Shown: positions 8,005 through 14,609 of the stretch, in pieces
How the letters are laid out: the number at the start of each line of letters is the position of its first letter
How positions within the stretch are numbered: the stretch's first letter is position 1
Assembly: GCF_013372625.1 (NCBI RefSeq)
Contig: NZ_JABXFD010000428.1
Location: 1 to 45,732 of the forward strand
Reading direction: 5' to 3'
Length of the DNA stretch: 45,732 nt
Source of the DNA: Actinomadura sp. BRA 177
GTDB lineage: Bacteria > Actinomycetota > Actinomycetes > Streptosporangiales > Streptosporangiaceae
The notes under the pieces: generated by a model
Told to the model about the DNA's origin: nothing
The model's database searches: none
What the model saw: the letters and a program-made list of their open reading frames with translations, nothing else
Position numbers and translations under genes: made by a program

Positions 8005-8883
8005 TCACCTTGTTCGGTGAGTGATCCAAGCTCGGCCCGCTTGCGCCGCCCCGGCCCGGAAGCCGCGTGTGTCCGCTAGCCCGTGCATGGCCTTGTACTC
8101 GCGGAACATCGTCCACAAGGCGCCGAGGCCGGTGACCGCGTCGGCCGGAGCCGTGTTCCAACCGGGGTGTGCTGCGACGAGCGCTTCGGCTTGCGCGGGG
8201 CTGTGGCCAGCTTCGACCAGGCGAGGGACGAGCAACGCAGCATCGATCCACGCTTGCCCCCGGCACGCGAAGGACCAGTCGATGACGTAAACGTCCTGGC
8301 CGGCGGCGAGGAGGTTTCCGCTGTGCAGGTCATAGTGCAGCAGCGTCTCCCCCTTCAGCGATTCCACCGACAGCCCTTCGAACGCCTCGGCGTACATCCC
8401 CCACCACGGCTCCCGTGGCTTCATGCCCAACAGCTCAGCGGCCGCCCTCTGAAGCAAGTCGAGGTTGACCGTCACACATGGCAGCGCGCCGTCCGCCCCT
8501 CCAAGTCGTGCGAGGGTGTCGATCACGCCGGGCAGATCTGGAGACCCGGGTGACAGGTCGGCACTCCGCGCGCCATCGATGTACTCGAACACCAGCAGGT
8601 GCCAACCGCCGATGTCAGCGCACCACAGCATCCGAGGGGCCGGGACGGACGGGGCGAGCGCAAGGTTCGCCGCTCGCTCACGCAGATAGAGGCGGGCGGC
8701 GGGATCGTCGGCCGGAACGCCCTTGAGAAACACGCTGCCACCCGCCGTGTGAAGCCTCGCAGCCACCCCTGGCATGATGCCCCGCTCCGCAGCCACAACC
8801 TTGAGCACCGTCCCACACCGGTCCTCCACGGCTGCCAGCACCTCACTCGGAAGGTCCTCCCACCGCCGTTTCCGCACGCTCAT
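8005..8883 (-). CDS. APH-fold phosphotransferase (kinase 2 of operon)
   Basis: This 292-aa protein belongs to the aminoglycoside phosphotransferase/choline kinase-like family. Lys54 (VFLKG) would hold ATP. The catalytic loop is HYDLHSGN, with His183, Asp185 and Asn190, and the magnesium-binding Asp202 follows in VIDWSFA. The tail with RLVEAGHSPAQAEAL and a Trp-rich region is shared with the neighbouring kinase, so the two are paralogues. The ATG overlaps the stop of the mini-ORF at 8880-9092 as ATGA. Substrate is unknown; actual aminoglycoside resistance should not be assumed. Confidence 0.85.
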   Translation of the reverse strand: MSVRKRRWEDLPSEVLAAVEDRCGTVLKVVAAERGIMPGVAARLHTAGGSVFLKGVPADDPAARLYLRERAANLALAPSVPAPRMLWCADIGGWHLLVFEYIDGARSADLSPGSPDLPGVIDTLARLGGADGALPCVTVNLDLLQRAAAELLGMKPREPWWGMYAEAFEGLSVESLKGETLLHYDLHSGNLLAAGQDVYVIDWSFACRGQAWIDAALLVPRLVEAGHSPAQAEALVAAHPGWNTAPADAVTGLGALWTMFREYKAMHGLADTRGFRAGAAQAGRAWITHRTR

Positions 8884-9092
8884 ATCGCCTTGCCCGCAGC
8901 TACTTCAATGGCGCTCGCTGGGTGACCGACGGCATTCATCGCGAGTTTGGCGACGCCGTCCCACTCGACGCCGGAGTGCAATCGCCGCATGTCAAGCCCC
9001 CGTGTGCTGGCCACGTGGGGAGAGTAGTCCCGCCGGCCGGTGGCGTTAGGGCATAGCGGGAGACCTTGGTGTGGCACCTGATGATCAGCCAT
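8880..9092 (-). CDS. Overlapping mini-ORF between two kinases
   Basis: This 70-aa ORF is supported mainly by its junctions. Its ATG lies inside the last codons of the upstream kinase gene (8-nt overlap) and its TGA overlaps the downstream kinase ATG by 4 nt. Such double coupling is unlikely by chance. The product has one Cys (PLCPNATG) near the N-terminus and a helical C-terminal half (GVAKLAMNAVGHPASAIEVAAG). I do not recognise the family. Codon bias is moderate in the second half and weak in the first, so an internal start (MRRLHSG) is possible. Confidence 0.45.
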   Translation of the reverse strand: MADHQVPHQGLPLCPNATGRRDYSPHVASTRGLDMRRLHSGVEWDGVAKLAMNAVGHPASAIEVAAGKAI

Positions 9093-9888
9093 GGCGGTGG
9101 GCGGCCCATCTCCGCGCGACCGCAAGATAGGCGGGCACGTGCGAGGTGGGATGGGCGTCGCTGTACCGACCCCACCGCTCGGCCGACAGCCGCGCGTGAA
9201 GGTCGATCGCCGCCGGGTCGGCGTCCGCCCATGACGGGAACTGCTCCGCCCACCACTCGGCCTCCGCAGGGCTGTGCCCCGCGCGGATCAGCCACGGGAC
9301 AACCTGACCGATCTCCACCCAGGCGGCTCCCCGCGACGCGAACGCCCAGTCCACCACACGAACTTGGCCATCTGCGGTAATGAGCAGGTTGTGCGGGTTG
9401 AGGTCAGTATGTAGAAGGGCCTCCCCCGCCATGGGAGACACATCCTTTGCAAGAGCTTCCCAACGCCGCTCAACGCGCATCACGACGACCTCCGGGCACG
9501 GGACGGCTTGGAGCCGGTGAACGGTCTCCGCCAGCGCCAGCAGGTCGGGGTTGCCTGGCGAGTAGTCGGCGTGACGGCCCCGAATGTGCTCGAAGCCCAC
9601 CGCGAGCCACCCCCCGGCTTCGGCTGTCCACAGAAGCCGGGGGGCGAACTCGGGAACACACGGATTGATCGCGGCTTCCCTGCGCAATGCACGAACCCGC
9701 GGGCTGTCCTCATCCGGCGACACCTTCGGAGCAGCCTTGACGAACGTCCGCCCGGCCGGGCCCGTCACAGTGACAGCCAGATCGGTGTTGCTGCCGCCGA
9801 ACGCTGCCCGGACGGTACAGACTTGGCCGGTCCGCTCGGTGATGGCGTCCAGGATCTCGTCCGGCAGCCGCGCCCATGTGTCGTGCAT
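9085..9888 (-). CDS. APH-fold phosphotransferase (kinase 1 of operon)
   Basis: This 267-aa protein has the APH/choline kinase-like fold. Lys51 is in RTFVKA, the catalytic loop HTDLNPHN gives His150, Asp152 and Asn157, and VVDWAF gives Asp170. The later segment RGAAWVEIGQVVPWLIRAGHSPAEAE matches the paralogue downstream. Kinases of this subtype are frequent and mostly uncharacterised in actinomycetes. The ATG lies 12 nt after the stop of the small Cys-containing ORF (9901-10086), with a weak GAGAGA ribosome site. The order peptide, kinase, mini-ORF, kinase suggests a single operon read leftward. Confidence 0.85.
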   Translation of the reverse strand: MHDTWARLPDEILDAITERTGQVCTVRAAFGGSNTDLAVTVTGPAGRTFVKAAPKVSPDEDSPRVRALRREAAINPCVPEFAPRLLWTAEAGGWLAVGFEHIRGRHADYSPGNPDLLALAETVHRLQAVPCPEVVVMRVERRWEALAKDVSPMAGEALLHTDLNPHNLLITADGQVRVVDWAFASRGAAWVEIGQVVPWLIRAGHSPAEAEWWAEQFPSWADADPAAIDLHARLSAERWGRYSDAHPTSHVPAYLAVARRWAAHRHG

Positions 9889-9900
9889 CGGTGTCTCTCG

Positions 9901-10086
9901 TCAGTTGCCGATGGTGCTGCACTCCGGCGGACAGCAGCCCGCGCCAGCGCCGGCCTCCCAGAATTCCATGTCCACGTTGTAGCCCGTGGCACGCAGAATC
10001 GGGACGGTCCGCTCGAGTGCGGCCCCGGACAGGATGTCGGCGTCCACCACCGGCACGTGGTGAAGGTAGGCACCCGCATGCGTCAT
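9901..10086 (-). CDS. Small peptide with C-terminal GCCPPEC motif
   Basis: This 61-aa ORF starts at an ATG (MTHAGAYLHHVPVV) and ends with EAGAGAGCCPPECSTIGN, a short Gly/Ala linker followed by three cysteines and two prolines. The layout (acidic and hydrophobic N-terminal part, Gly/Ala hinge, Cys/Ser/Thr core) is like a RiPP precursor or a metal-binding tail. The frame stays open to 10260, so a longer 119-aa product is possible. That start would lie 8 bp from the divergent gene start. It leads into an operon of two APH-fold kinases, and APH-like kinases take part in some RiPP pathways. That link is inference. Confidence 0.45.
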   Translation of the reverse strand: MTHAGAYLHHVPVVDADILSGAALERTVPILRATGYNVDMEFWEAGAGAGCCPPECSTIGN

Positions 10087-10267
10087 CCCGAACTCGAAGT
10101 ACGGCTTGGTCCGCTTGAGGAAGGCGTGCCAGCCCGGTCGCCAGACGACAGCCTCACACCGGCATGGCGACCCACGCTTACCACCTGTCAGCCGCGACCG
10201 CGTCCGCTCCGGATGTTGGTGGGTCGCCTCTACCTGTGGCTTTGGCGCCCGAGTTAACATCGTCCCG

Positions 10268-10810
10268 ATGCGTCATCGTTCCCGGTCCTGGGTTCGGCGG
10301 CGGCTGCGGTCGTTGGCTTGGCTGGAGTTGTTCAACGTCCCATTGCAGGCCGCGGTCTGGTTCGGCGTCGTCGGTTTGCCGATGACGGCGGCGAACATGG
10401 TGGGCTTCACGATGTTCGCGGTCCTGCTTGTGGTGGGGGCTGGGTACTGGCTGGCCAAGCTCCGGCAGATTTCGGGCCCTGGCGTGTCTCTGCCCGGGGC
10501 CGGGGTCTTCGCGGTCACCCGTGTCACCGTCGCCCCGCTTCTCGCGGTCGGGGTGTTGGCCCTCGTCGGGTGGGTGGTCGCCGTTCCGGGGGCGGGCAGC
10601 TGGCCGGGGTTGGGCTTCGGGCTGTTCGCGGTGCTGGAGTATGTGAACTACTTCCACGTCCAGCTCATGTACGACACGGGCGAGGACGTCCGCTACCTGC
10701 GCTCGCACGGTCTGCGACGTGCGCACCTGGCCCGCGACCTCGCCGTCCACCGCAAGTCACGTCAGCGCGGGCCTGAGACGGCGTTCGACCCCGCATCGAT
10801 CCATCGCTGA
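10268..10810 (+). CDS. Small integral membrane protein, unknown
   Basis: This 180-aa protein has an Arg-rich N-terminus (MRHRSRSWVRRRLRSL) followed by four or so hydrophobic segments: about 20-40, 42-62, 85-110 and 115-135. The cytosolic tail is polar. The motif NYFHVQLMYDT near the last membrane segment is distinctive. Actinomycetes have many hypothetical proteins of this style. No ribosome site is visible before the ATG. A TTAACAT element sits seven bases upstream, so the message may be leaderless. It is transcribed away from the peptide-kinase operon. Confidence 0.6.
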   Translation: MRHRSRSWVRRRLRSLAWLELFNVPLQAAVWFGVVGLPMTAANMVGFTMFAVLLVVGAGYWLAKLRQISGPGVSLPGAGVFAVTRVTVAPLLAVGVLALVGWVVAVPGAGSWPGLGFGLFAVLEYVNYFHVQLMYDTGEDVRYLRSHGLRRAHLARDLAVHRKSRQRGPETAFDPASIHR

Positions 10811-10826
10811 CAGACGGACACTCGAC

Positions 10827-11297
10827 TCATGGCGATAGCCAGTCGTCGGTGCGGCGGTGACGGCCGAGGCCAACGGCGTCGAACTCGTCGACGTGATCGC
10901 CCTTGACGGCCCCGAGCCGCCGGAGTGCTTGGGAGATCGGGCTGCCGCCGGCCGCGGACGATTCCCGCTCGCCCTTGTGCAGGGGGCCGAGGACCACCTT
11001 CCCCCCGTCCCACACCTGCGCGGACTGCGTCCCCGTCCCGCCGAAGTAGTCAGCCTCGATGTAGGCCGCCGGTCCTATCGCCGAGCATGCGGCCAGCAGG
11101 CGACCGAGACCTGCGGGCGCCTTCCAGAACCCATCGAGTTCGGGTGCTCCGGCGACCGTGACCGCGTCGAACAGAGCGTCGGTCATCGGCAGGAGCGAGA
11201 GATGTTGGCCGAGGAGAACGACACGCGCCTCGGGAACACCGGCGGCCAGTTCGCGGAGCACGGGTCCGGTGGCCACGACCGCCTCAAGGCAATACAT
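10827..11297 (-). CDS. Hypothetical protein, actinomycete-specific type
   Basis: This 156-aa protein starts with MYCLEAVVATGPVLRELA. A GC-rich N-terminal half has alternating strands and helices (ARVVLLGQHLSLLPMTDALFDAV). A later segment, IGPAAYIEADYFGGTGTQSAQVWDGGKVV, is followed by SAAGGSPISQALRRLGA. I recall similar hypothetical proteins in actinomycetes but no function. The ATG at 11297 has GGATGGGGG just upstream. The longer reading from 11342 lacks a site. It sits between a convergent membrane protein gene and the decayed end of the DUF397 array. Confidence 0.6.
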   Translation of the reverse strand: MYCLEAVVATGPVLRELAAGVPEARVVLLGQHLSLLPMTDALFDAVTVAGAPELDGFWKAPAGLGRLLAACSAIGPAAYIEADYFGGTGTQSAQVWDGGKVVLGPLHKGERESSAAGGSPISQALRRLGAVKGDHVDEFDAVGLGRHRRTDDWLSP

Positions 11298-11419
11298 GCC
11301 CCCATCCTCGCGCGGCTTTCGAAGGCGACGGAACGCAGGCACCCCGAGGTCGATAGGACGCGGCCACCCTCCAACCGGATTCTGCGGCGAGCGCCTTCAC
11401 TCGCGCGGGGCTGGCCGGA

Positions 11420-11627
11420 TCACCTGCCGTAGCGTCCAGCCCTCGTCCTGGCGATGAACCCGGCCCTGGCTTCGGCAGCATAGGTGAAATGCCCGGCTTC
11501 GGGCGCTTTGCTATCGCGCACCGATGGCGACTACGAGAGCGGCGACCTCGACACACTGACCGTTGCCACTGCTCCGGCTGCTCTTCCGCCACACATCGCG
11601 AAGCGTGCTTGCTCTGCCATGGTTCAT
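11420..11627 (-). pseudogene. DUF397 copy 4, frameshifted
   Basis: The ATG at 11627 opens a DUF397 frame (VWRKSSRSSGNGQCVEVAAL) that stops after 38 codons at 11511-11513. The expected second half (VRDSKAPEAGHFTYAAEA, ending GRYGR) continues in another frame to a stop at 11420-11422. Compared with IGVRDSKAP in the other copies, two bases are missing (or one was gained) at the Ile-Gly-Val site. The C-terminal part has also diverged from the LTF..WAAF consensus, which suggests relaxed selection. Confidence 0.8.
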
Positions 11628-11648
11628 GACCACCTACATCCTGAGCTG

Positions 11649-11858
11649 TTACCGGTCGTAGTAGCCGGACTTCGCGTGAGCCAGGAAGGCGGCCCAGATT
11701 GGGGATGTGAATGTGAGGTGTCCGGTGGCCGGAGCCCTGCTGTCCCGTACGCCGATGCTCGGTGTTAGGTCGGCGACCTCGACGCACTCACCGTTGCCAC
11801 TGCTGTGACTACTCTTGCGCCAGGCGGCGTGAGGGGTGTTCGCCTTGTCTTGGTTTAT
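11649..11858 (-). pseudogene. DUF397 copy 3, start codon lost (ATG to ATA)
   Basis: A complete 69-codon DUF397 frame runs to a TAA at 11649-11651, with WRKSSHSSGNGECVEVADL, GVRDSRAPATGHLTF and WAAFLAHAKSGYYDR all present. At the exact position where copies 2 and 4 have ATG, this copy has ATA. No ATG, GTG or TTG lies between it and the in-frame TAG just upstream. The rest is intact, so the loss looks recent. Rare initiation at ATA, or a sequencing error, cannot be excluded. Confidence 0.75.
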
Positions 11859-11879
11859 GACCGTCCACGTTCTGAGTCG

Positions 11880-12092
11880 CTACGTGTCGTGGCGCCCAGC
11901 CTTCACGTCGGTCATGAAGGCGGACCAGGCGCCCGGGACGAAAGTCAGGTGTCCAGTGTGCGGAGCCTTGCTATCCCGCACACCGATGCTTGCGTCCAGG
12001 ACGGCCACCTCGACGCAGTTGCCGCCGGCACCGTTGCTTCGCGGGCTCTTGCGCCACTTGCCGGCAGAGACGTTCCCCTTGTCCTTGCTCAT
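11880..12092 (-). CDS. DUF397 protein, copy 2
   Basis: This 70-aa acidic small protein has the DUF397 hallmarks: KWRKSPRSNGAGGNCVEVAVL, GVRDSKAPHTGHLTF and WSAFMTDVKAG. DUF397 proteins pair with Xre/DUF5753 regulators (WhiJ-type sets in Streptomyces) and are thought to modulate them by direct binding. The ATG at 12092 lies 20 nt after the stop of copy 1 and aligns with the other copies. A longer reading to 12161 runs into copy 1 in another frame and is rejected. Confidence 0.85.
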   Translation of the reverse strand: MSKDKGNVSAGKWRKSPRSNGAGGNCVEVAVLDASIGVRDSKAPHTGHLTFVPGAWSAFMTDVKAGRHDT

Positions 12093-12112
12093 GACCACCA
12101 CGTCCTGATCCG

Positions 12113-12325
12113 TTACCAGTCGTAGTACCCAGCCTTCGCCTGAGTCATGAAGGCGGCCCAAACTTGAGGGGTGAACGTGAGGTGCCCGGCGTCTGGAGCC
12201 TTGCTGTCGCGCACGCCGATCTCCGCTGCAAGGTCGGCTACCTCAACACATTGGCCGTTGGCGCTACTTCGGCCACTCTTCCGCCACCGTGCACGTGATT
12301 GATCATGCGGGGTGGTCATCATCAT
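12113..12325 (-). CDS. DUF397 protein, copy 1 (Xre partner)
   Basis: This 70-aa DUF397 protein has ARWRKSGRSSANGQCVEVADL, IGVRDSKAPDAGHLTF and WAAFMTQAKAGYYDW. It is the copy next to the Xre gene, starting 6-12 nt after that stop codon. Three ATG codons stand in a row at 12325, 12322 and 12319. The ribosome site TAGGGGAG, which overlaps the Xre stop, is best spaced for the third. It is probably co-translated with the regulator and forms the regulator/modulator pair of WhiJ-type systems. Confidence 0.88.
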   Translation of the reverse strand: MMMTTPHDQSRARWRKSGRSSANGQCVEVADLAAEIGVRDSKAPDAGHLTFTPQVWAAFMTQAKAGYYDW

Positions 12326-12331
12326 GCTCCC

Positions 12332-13186
12332 CTACCGTGAATCCAGGTCCTTCGTCGCCGCAGCGATCAGCGAGGCAGATGCGCTCGGACTGAGCGCTCC
12401 AGCGCGAAGATGCGTGAATGTCAGGTTATACCGTGCAATGTCGGCTTCCTCTTCCAAGAAGAGATCCCCTGCCTGACTGTCGATGTACACGATGTCCGGC
12501 CCCACCACCTCAGCGAAGCCCATGACGACGAATGAACCGGTCATCCCGGGGTGGGCGCCTGCGTCGAACGGGAGAACCTGAAACTGAACGGTCGGGAGTT
12601 CAGTGACGGTTAGCAGGTAGTCCAGTTGCTCTCGCATAACCTCAGGGCCGCCCACGACGCGGCGGACGGCGGCTTCGTCCACGATGCCCCACAGCTTCAG
12701 CGGCTCCTCCTTCGTGAGAGCCCCTTGCCGCTGCATCCTTGCATCGACTCGGCTCTCGACCTCCTCGCGGGTGAGTTCGGGGTCGCCGCCGCTGATGGCG
12801 GCTCTTGCGTAGCGCTCGGTCTGGAGGAGGCCGGGGATGAACAGGCACTCATAGTTCAACACCTCGCGCGCTTCGGACTCGAACTCGATGTAGGAGGCGT
12901 AGCGCTCGGGGAGGTCTGAGGCGAAGGTGTGCAGCCAGCCGCGAGTCGCCGACTGCTTGAGCAACGTCCTCAGTTCGGTGCGCTTGGGCTCGGCCACTCG
13001 GTACACGTCCAAGAGGCTGGTCAGAGTCCGCGCTTGGGGACGGACGCGGGCGGTCTCGATGCGGTAGAGCGTGACCACGTTGATACCGGTCTGCTCGTTC
13101 ACCTGCTCGCGAGTGAGTTCAGCGAACTTACGCAACTGGCGAAGCTCAGCCGCGAGGCGCCGAAGACGCACCGTCGGTGCTCCCAC
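12332..13186 (-). CDS. Xre-family regulator with DUF5753 (WhiJ-like)
   Basis: This is a DNA-binding regulator of 284 aa. The N-terminal helix-turn-helix covers about residues 8-65 (LRQLRKFAELTREQVNEQTG, INVVTLYRIETAR). The C-terminal DUF5753 ligand or partner domain shows YIEFESEAREVLNYE, FIPGLLQTERYARA and the LWGIVDEAAVRRVVGG core. This architecture, followed directly by DUF397 genes, matches WhiJ-type developmental regulators. I chose the GTG at 13184-13186 (VGAPTVRLRR), with GGAAGGGAG five bases upstream, over the frame opening at 13246. The 15-bp palindrome at 13276-13290 in its promoter region is a likely autoregulatory operator. Confidence 0.9.
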   Translation of the reverse strand: MGAPTVRLRRLAAELRQLRKFAELTREQVNEQTGINVVTLYRIETARVRPQARTLTSLLDVYRVAEPKRTELRTLLKQSATRGWLHTFASDLPERYASYIEFESEAREVLNYECLFIPGLLQTERYARAAISGGDPELTREEVESRVDARMQRQGALTKEEPLKLWGIVDEAAVRRVVGGPEVMREQLDYLLTVTELPTVQFQVLPFDAGAHPGMTGSFVVMGFAEVVGPDIVYIDSQAGDLFLEEEADIARYNLTFTHLRAGALSPSASASLIAAATKDLDSR

Positions 13187-13275
13187 TGTGGCTCCCTTCC
13201 AACGACGACAGGGTGTGGACGCGAGTCCAACTCGCTCCATCCACACCCCGAATGATCACGAATGCAGCGGTGCCA

Positions 13276-13290
13276 ATGCAACCCTTGCAT
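13276..13290. promoter_or_regulatory. Palindromic operator candidate between Xre and the plus operon
   Basis: ATGCAA-CCC-TTGCAT is a perfect 6-3-6 inverted repeat about 90 bp upstream of the Xre GTG. A degenerate second copy (ATGCA, then TTGCA) begins at 13305. The pair of sites fits a dimeric Xre regulator controlling both divergent transcripts. Binding is inferred. Confidence 0.5.
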
Positions 13291-13371
13291 AGACACCCTG
13301 GGTGATGCATTATTTGCAGAGCGTTCCACAAGAAGCTGGCCGATCGCAGGCAATCAGCAAGGAAACGGAGC

Positions 13372-13410
13372 GGCCCCGGGGGCAGTGCTTGCACCACCGC
13401 CCCCGGGGCC
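13372..13410 (+). promoter_or_regulatory. GC-rich hairpin in the leader of the 13439 operon
   Basis: GGCCCCGGGGGC (13372-13383) pairs perfectly with GCCCCCGGGGCC (13399-13410) around a 15-nt loop. The stem ends 28 bases before the ATG at 13439. No plus-strand gene precedes it, so it may act as an attenuator or mRNA-stabilising leader rather than a terminator for another gene. Confidence 0.5.
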
Positions 13411-13438
13411 TTGACCCGACTGCAAAGGAGTCGGACCC

Positions 13439-13756
13439 ATGGTGAACCTACCCAACTGCTCGCCTTCCGGAGGGCGTGGGGAGTGGATGTCAGTGCCGCT
13501 GGAGACAGTTCAGCGGCTGGAGCTGCTGGTCAGGCTGATGGTGAGCCTGCGCGGCCTCGGGCGGGGCTCGGTGTTGTACCTCGATGGGCGGTCCGAGCCG
13601 GTCTTGTCGGTGCCGGTGGTTTCGCGGCGGCGGTCGATGGCGGTGCTCGTCGTCCAGGACGGGGGCGGGTGGTCGTACCTGTGGGACGCCGCTCACCGGA
13701 CGCCGGCCGGGTCGGTGCGGGTGGCGGCCGAGCTGATCGCCGGGGTAACGCGGTGA
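13439..13756 (+). CDS. Hypothetical protein upstream of anti-sigma-type ATPase
   Basis: This 105-aa soluble protein was not recognised. The core alternates strands (SVLYLDGRSEPVLSVPVVS, RRRSMAVLVVQDGGGWSYLW) and ends in a helix (GSVRVAAELIAGVTR), so a small alpha/beta fold is likely. The ATG has AAAGGAG upstream with an eight-base gap. The ATG at 13487 is a possible internal start. The stop overlaps the GTG of the next gene as GTGA. Similar small proteins often precede HATPase genes in actinomycete Xre/DUF397 loci. Confidence 0.65.
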   Translation: MVNLPNCSPSGGRGEWMSVPLETVQRLELLVRLMVSLRGLGRGSVLYLDGRSEPVLSVPVVSRRRSMAVLVVQDGGGWSYLWDAAHRTPAGSVRVAAELIAGVTR

Positions 13757-14163
13757 TCGTCTGGGACGAGGTGCACACCGAGCGGGTGTGCTCGGGTGGT
13801 GTGCTGGACGTTCGGGAGGTTCGGGCTCGGGTGCGGCAGGTGCTCGTCCGGTACGGCCAGACGTTCGAGCTGGGCGATGTGGATCTGCTGGTCTGCGAGA
13901 TCGCGACCAACGCCGTCCGGCACAGCGCCAGCGGTCGGCCCGGCGGCGGGGTGTGGGTGACCTTGCTCTTGTCTGCCGCGCGGCTGCGGGTGGAGATCCA
14001 GGACGATGGCGGCTCCGACGGGCGTCCCATGATCCCCGTGCAGGGTTCTGCGTGGGACGAGGCCGGGCGCGGGCTCCTCATGGTGCGGGAGCTGGCTGAC
14101 TGCTGGGGCACCCTGCGCGGGAAGGACGGGCGCCACACCGTGTGCTTCGAGGTCGTCCGATGA
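13753..14163 (+). CDS. Anti-sigma-factor-type ATP-binding protein (HATPase_c_2)
   Basis: This 136-aa protein has a stand-alone Bergerat ATPase fold, as in RsbW/SpoIIAB-like kinases. The N box is CEIATNAVRHSAS (Glu49, Asn53), the G1 region is IQDDGGSDGRP and the G2 region is GRGLLMVRELADCWG. In actinomycetes such small proteins usually act as anti-sigma factors or phosphorylate a STAS antagonist. The GTG overlaps the preceding stop and its own stop overlaps the next ATG, so it is the middle of a coupled trio. No sigma factor or STAS gene is adjacent; the STAS gene at 36986 lies 22 kb away. Confidence 0.88.
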   Translation: MIVWDEVHTERVCSGGVLDVREVRARVRQVLVRYGQTFELGDVDLLVCEIATNAVRHSASGRPGGGVWVTLLLSAARLRVEIQDDGGSDGRPMIPVQGSAWDEAGRGLLMVRELADCWGTLRGKDGRHTVCFEVVR

Positions 14164-14534
14164 GCGGCGTGCGCATGCTGCGCGGTGTCTGGGCGGCCTG
14201 GCGGAGCGTCCGGGACGACGCCGAGACCGTCCAGCCAATCCTCTCGGAGCCGCACCCGGAGGTGGTCTTCCTCTTCGCTGGTGGCGGGCCGGACGTGCGT
14301 GAGGTGGTCGGGGTGTTGCCCAGTGAGGCGCGGGCCTGGCGGGCGCTCGCGGAGATGGAGTCCGCGCGCTCGCGCATCTGGTCGCGGCAGGGGCGGGTGT
14401 GGGACGCGGGCATGTGCGCCGGACGCGCTCAGGCGTTCCAGGCGGCGGCCGAACAACTCGAGGACGTGGTGATCGACTCGTTCGGCCTCTGGGACGAGTA
14501 CGAGCGCCAGGCCGACGGGACCGCTTCCGGCTGA
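14160..14534 (+). CDS. Hypothetical protein, third gene of ATPase operon
   Basis: This 124-aa protein was not recognised. It has a hydrophobic strand-turn (EVVFLFAGGGPDVREVVGVL) and a long helical C-terminal half (ARAWRALAEMESARSRIW, then CAGRAQAFQAAAEQLEDVVID). The ATG at 14160 overlaps the upstream stop as ATGA. The earlier ATG at 14142 lies inside the ATPase gene. Its coupling to the HATPase protein suggests a shared regulatory complex. A strong hairpin terminator follows. Confidence 0.62.
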   Translation: MSGVRMLRGVWAAWRSVRDDAETVQPILSEPHPEVVFLFAGGGPDVREVVGVLPSEARAWRALAEMESARSRIWSRQGRVWDAGMCAGRAQAFQAAAEQLEDVVIDSFGLWDEYERQADGTASG

Positions 14535-14544
14535 TTCGACGCGT

Positions 14545-14586
14545 TGAGGCGTGTCGCTCCCACTGGGTGCGGAGCGACAAGCCTCA
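14545..14586. terminator. Bidirectional hairpin terminator
   Basis: TGAGGCGTGTCGCTCC (14545-14560) and GGAGCGACAAGCCTCA (14571-14586) form a 16-bp stem with one mismatch around a 10-nt loop. It lies between convergent genes, just after the stop at 14534 and 24 nt before the ligase stop at 14610, so it can end transcription in both directions. Confidence 0.7.
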
Positions 14587-14609
14587 GCGACGTCCATCGC
14601 CCCAACGGT

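Larger units (their letters stand above)
11420..12325 (-). repeat. Tandem array of four DUF397 units, period about 233 bp
   Basis: Four DUF397 reading frames start at 12325, 12092, 11858 and 11627, spaced 233, 234 and 231 bp. The 20-21-nt spacers between stop and next start are also related, each containing a CTCAG/ATCAG element and ending GGTC before the start position. Both genes and spacers were therefore duplicated as a unit. The first two copies are intact, the third lost its ATG and the fourth is frameshifted, so decay increases with distance from the Xre gene. Confidence 0.85.

Noticed and set aside
8083..8553. Plus-strand frame opposite the APH-fold kinase
   Set aside because: Antisense shadow of the kinase gene, whose catalytic loop is intact.
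9085..9888. Calling the APH-fold kinases aminoglycoside resistance genes
   Set aside because: The catalytic motifs show only the kinase superfamily. This actinomycete subtype is largely uncharacterised, and no resistance-specific feature is visible.
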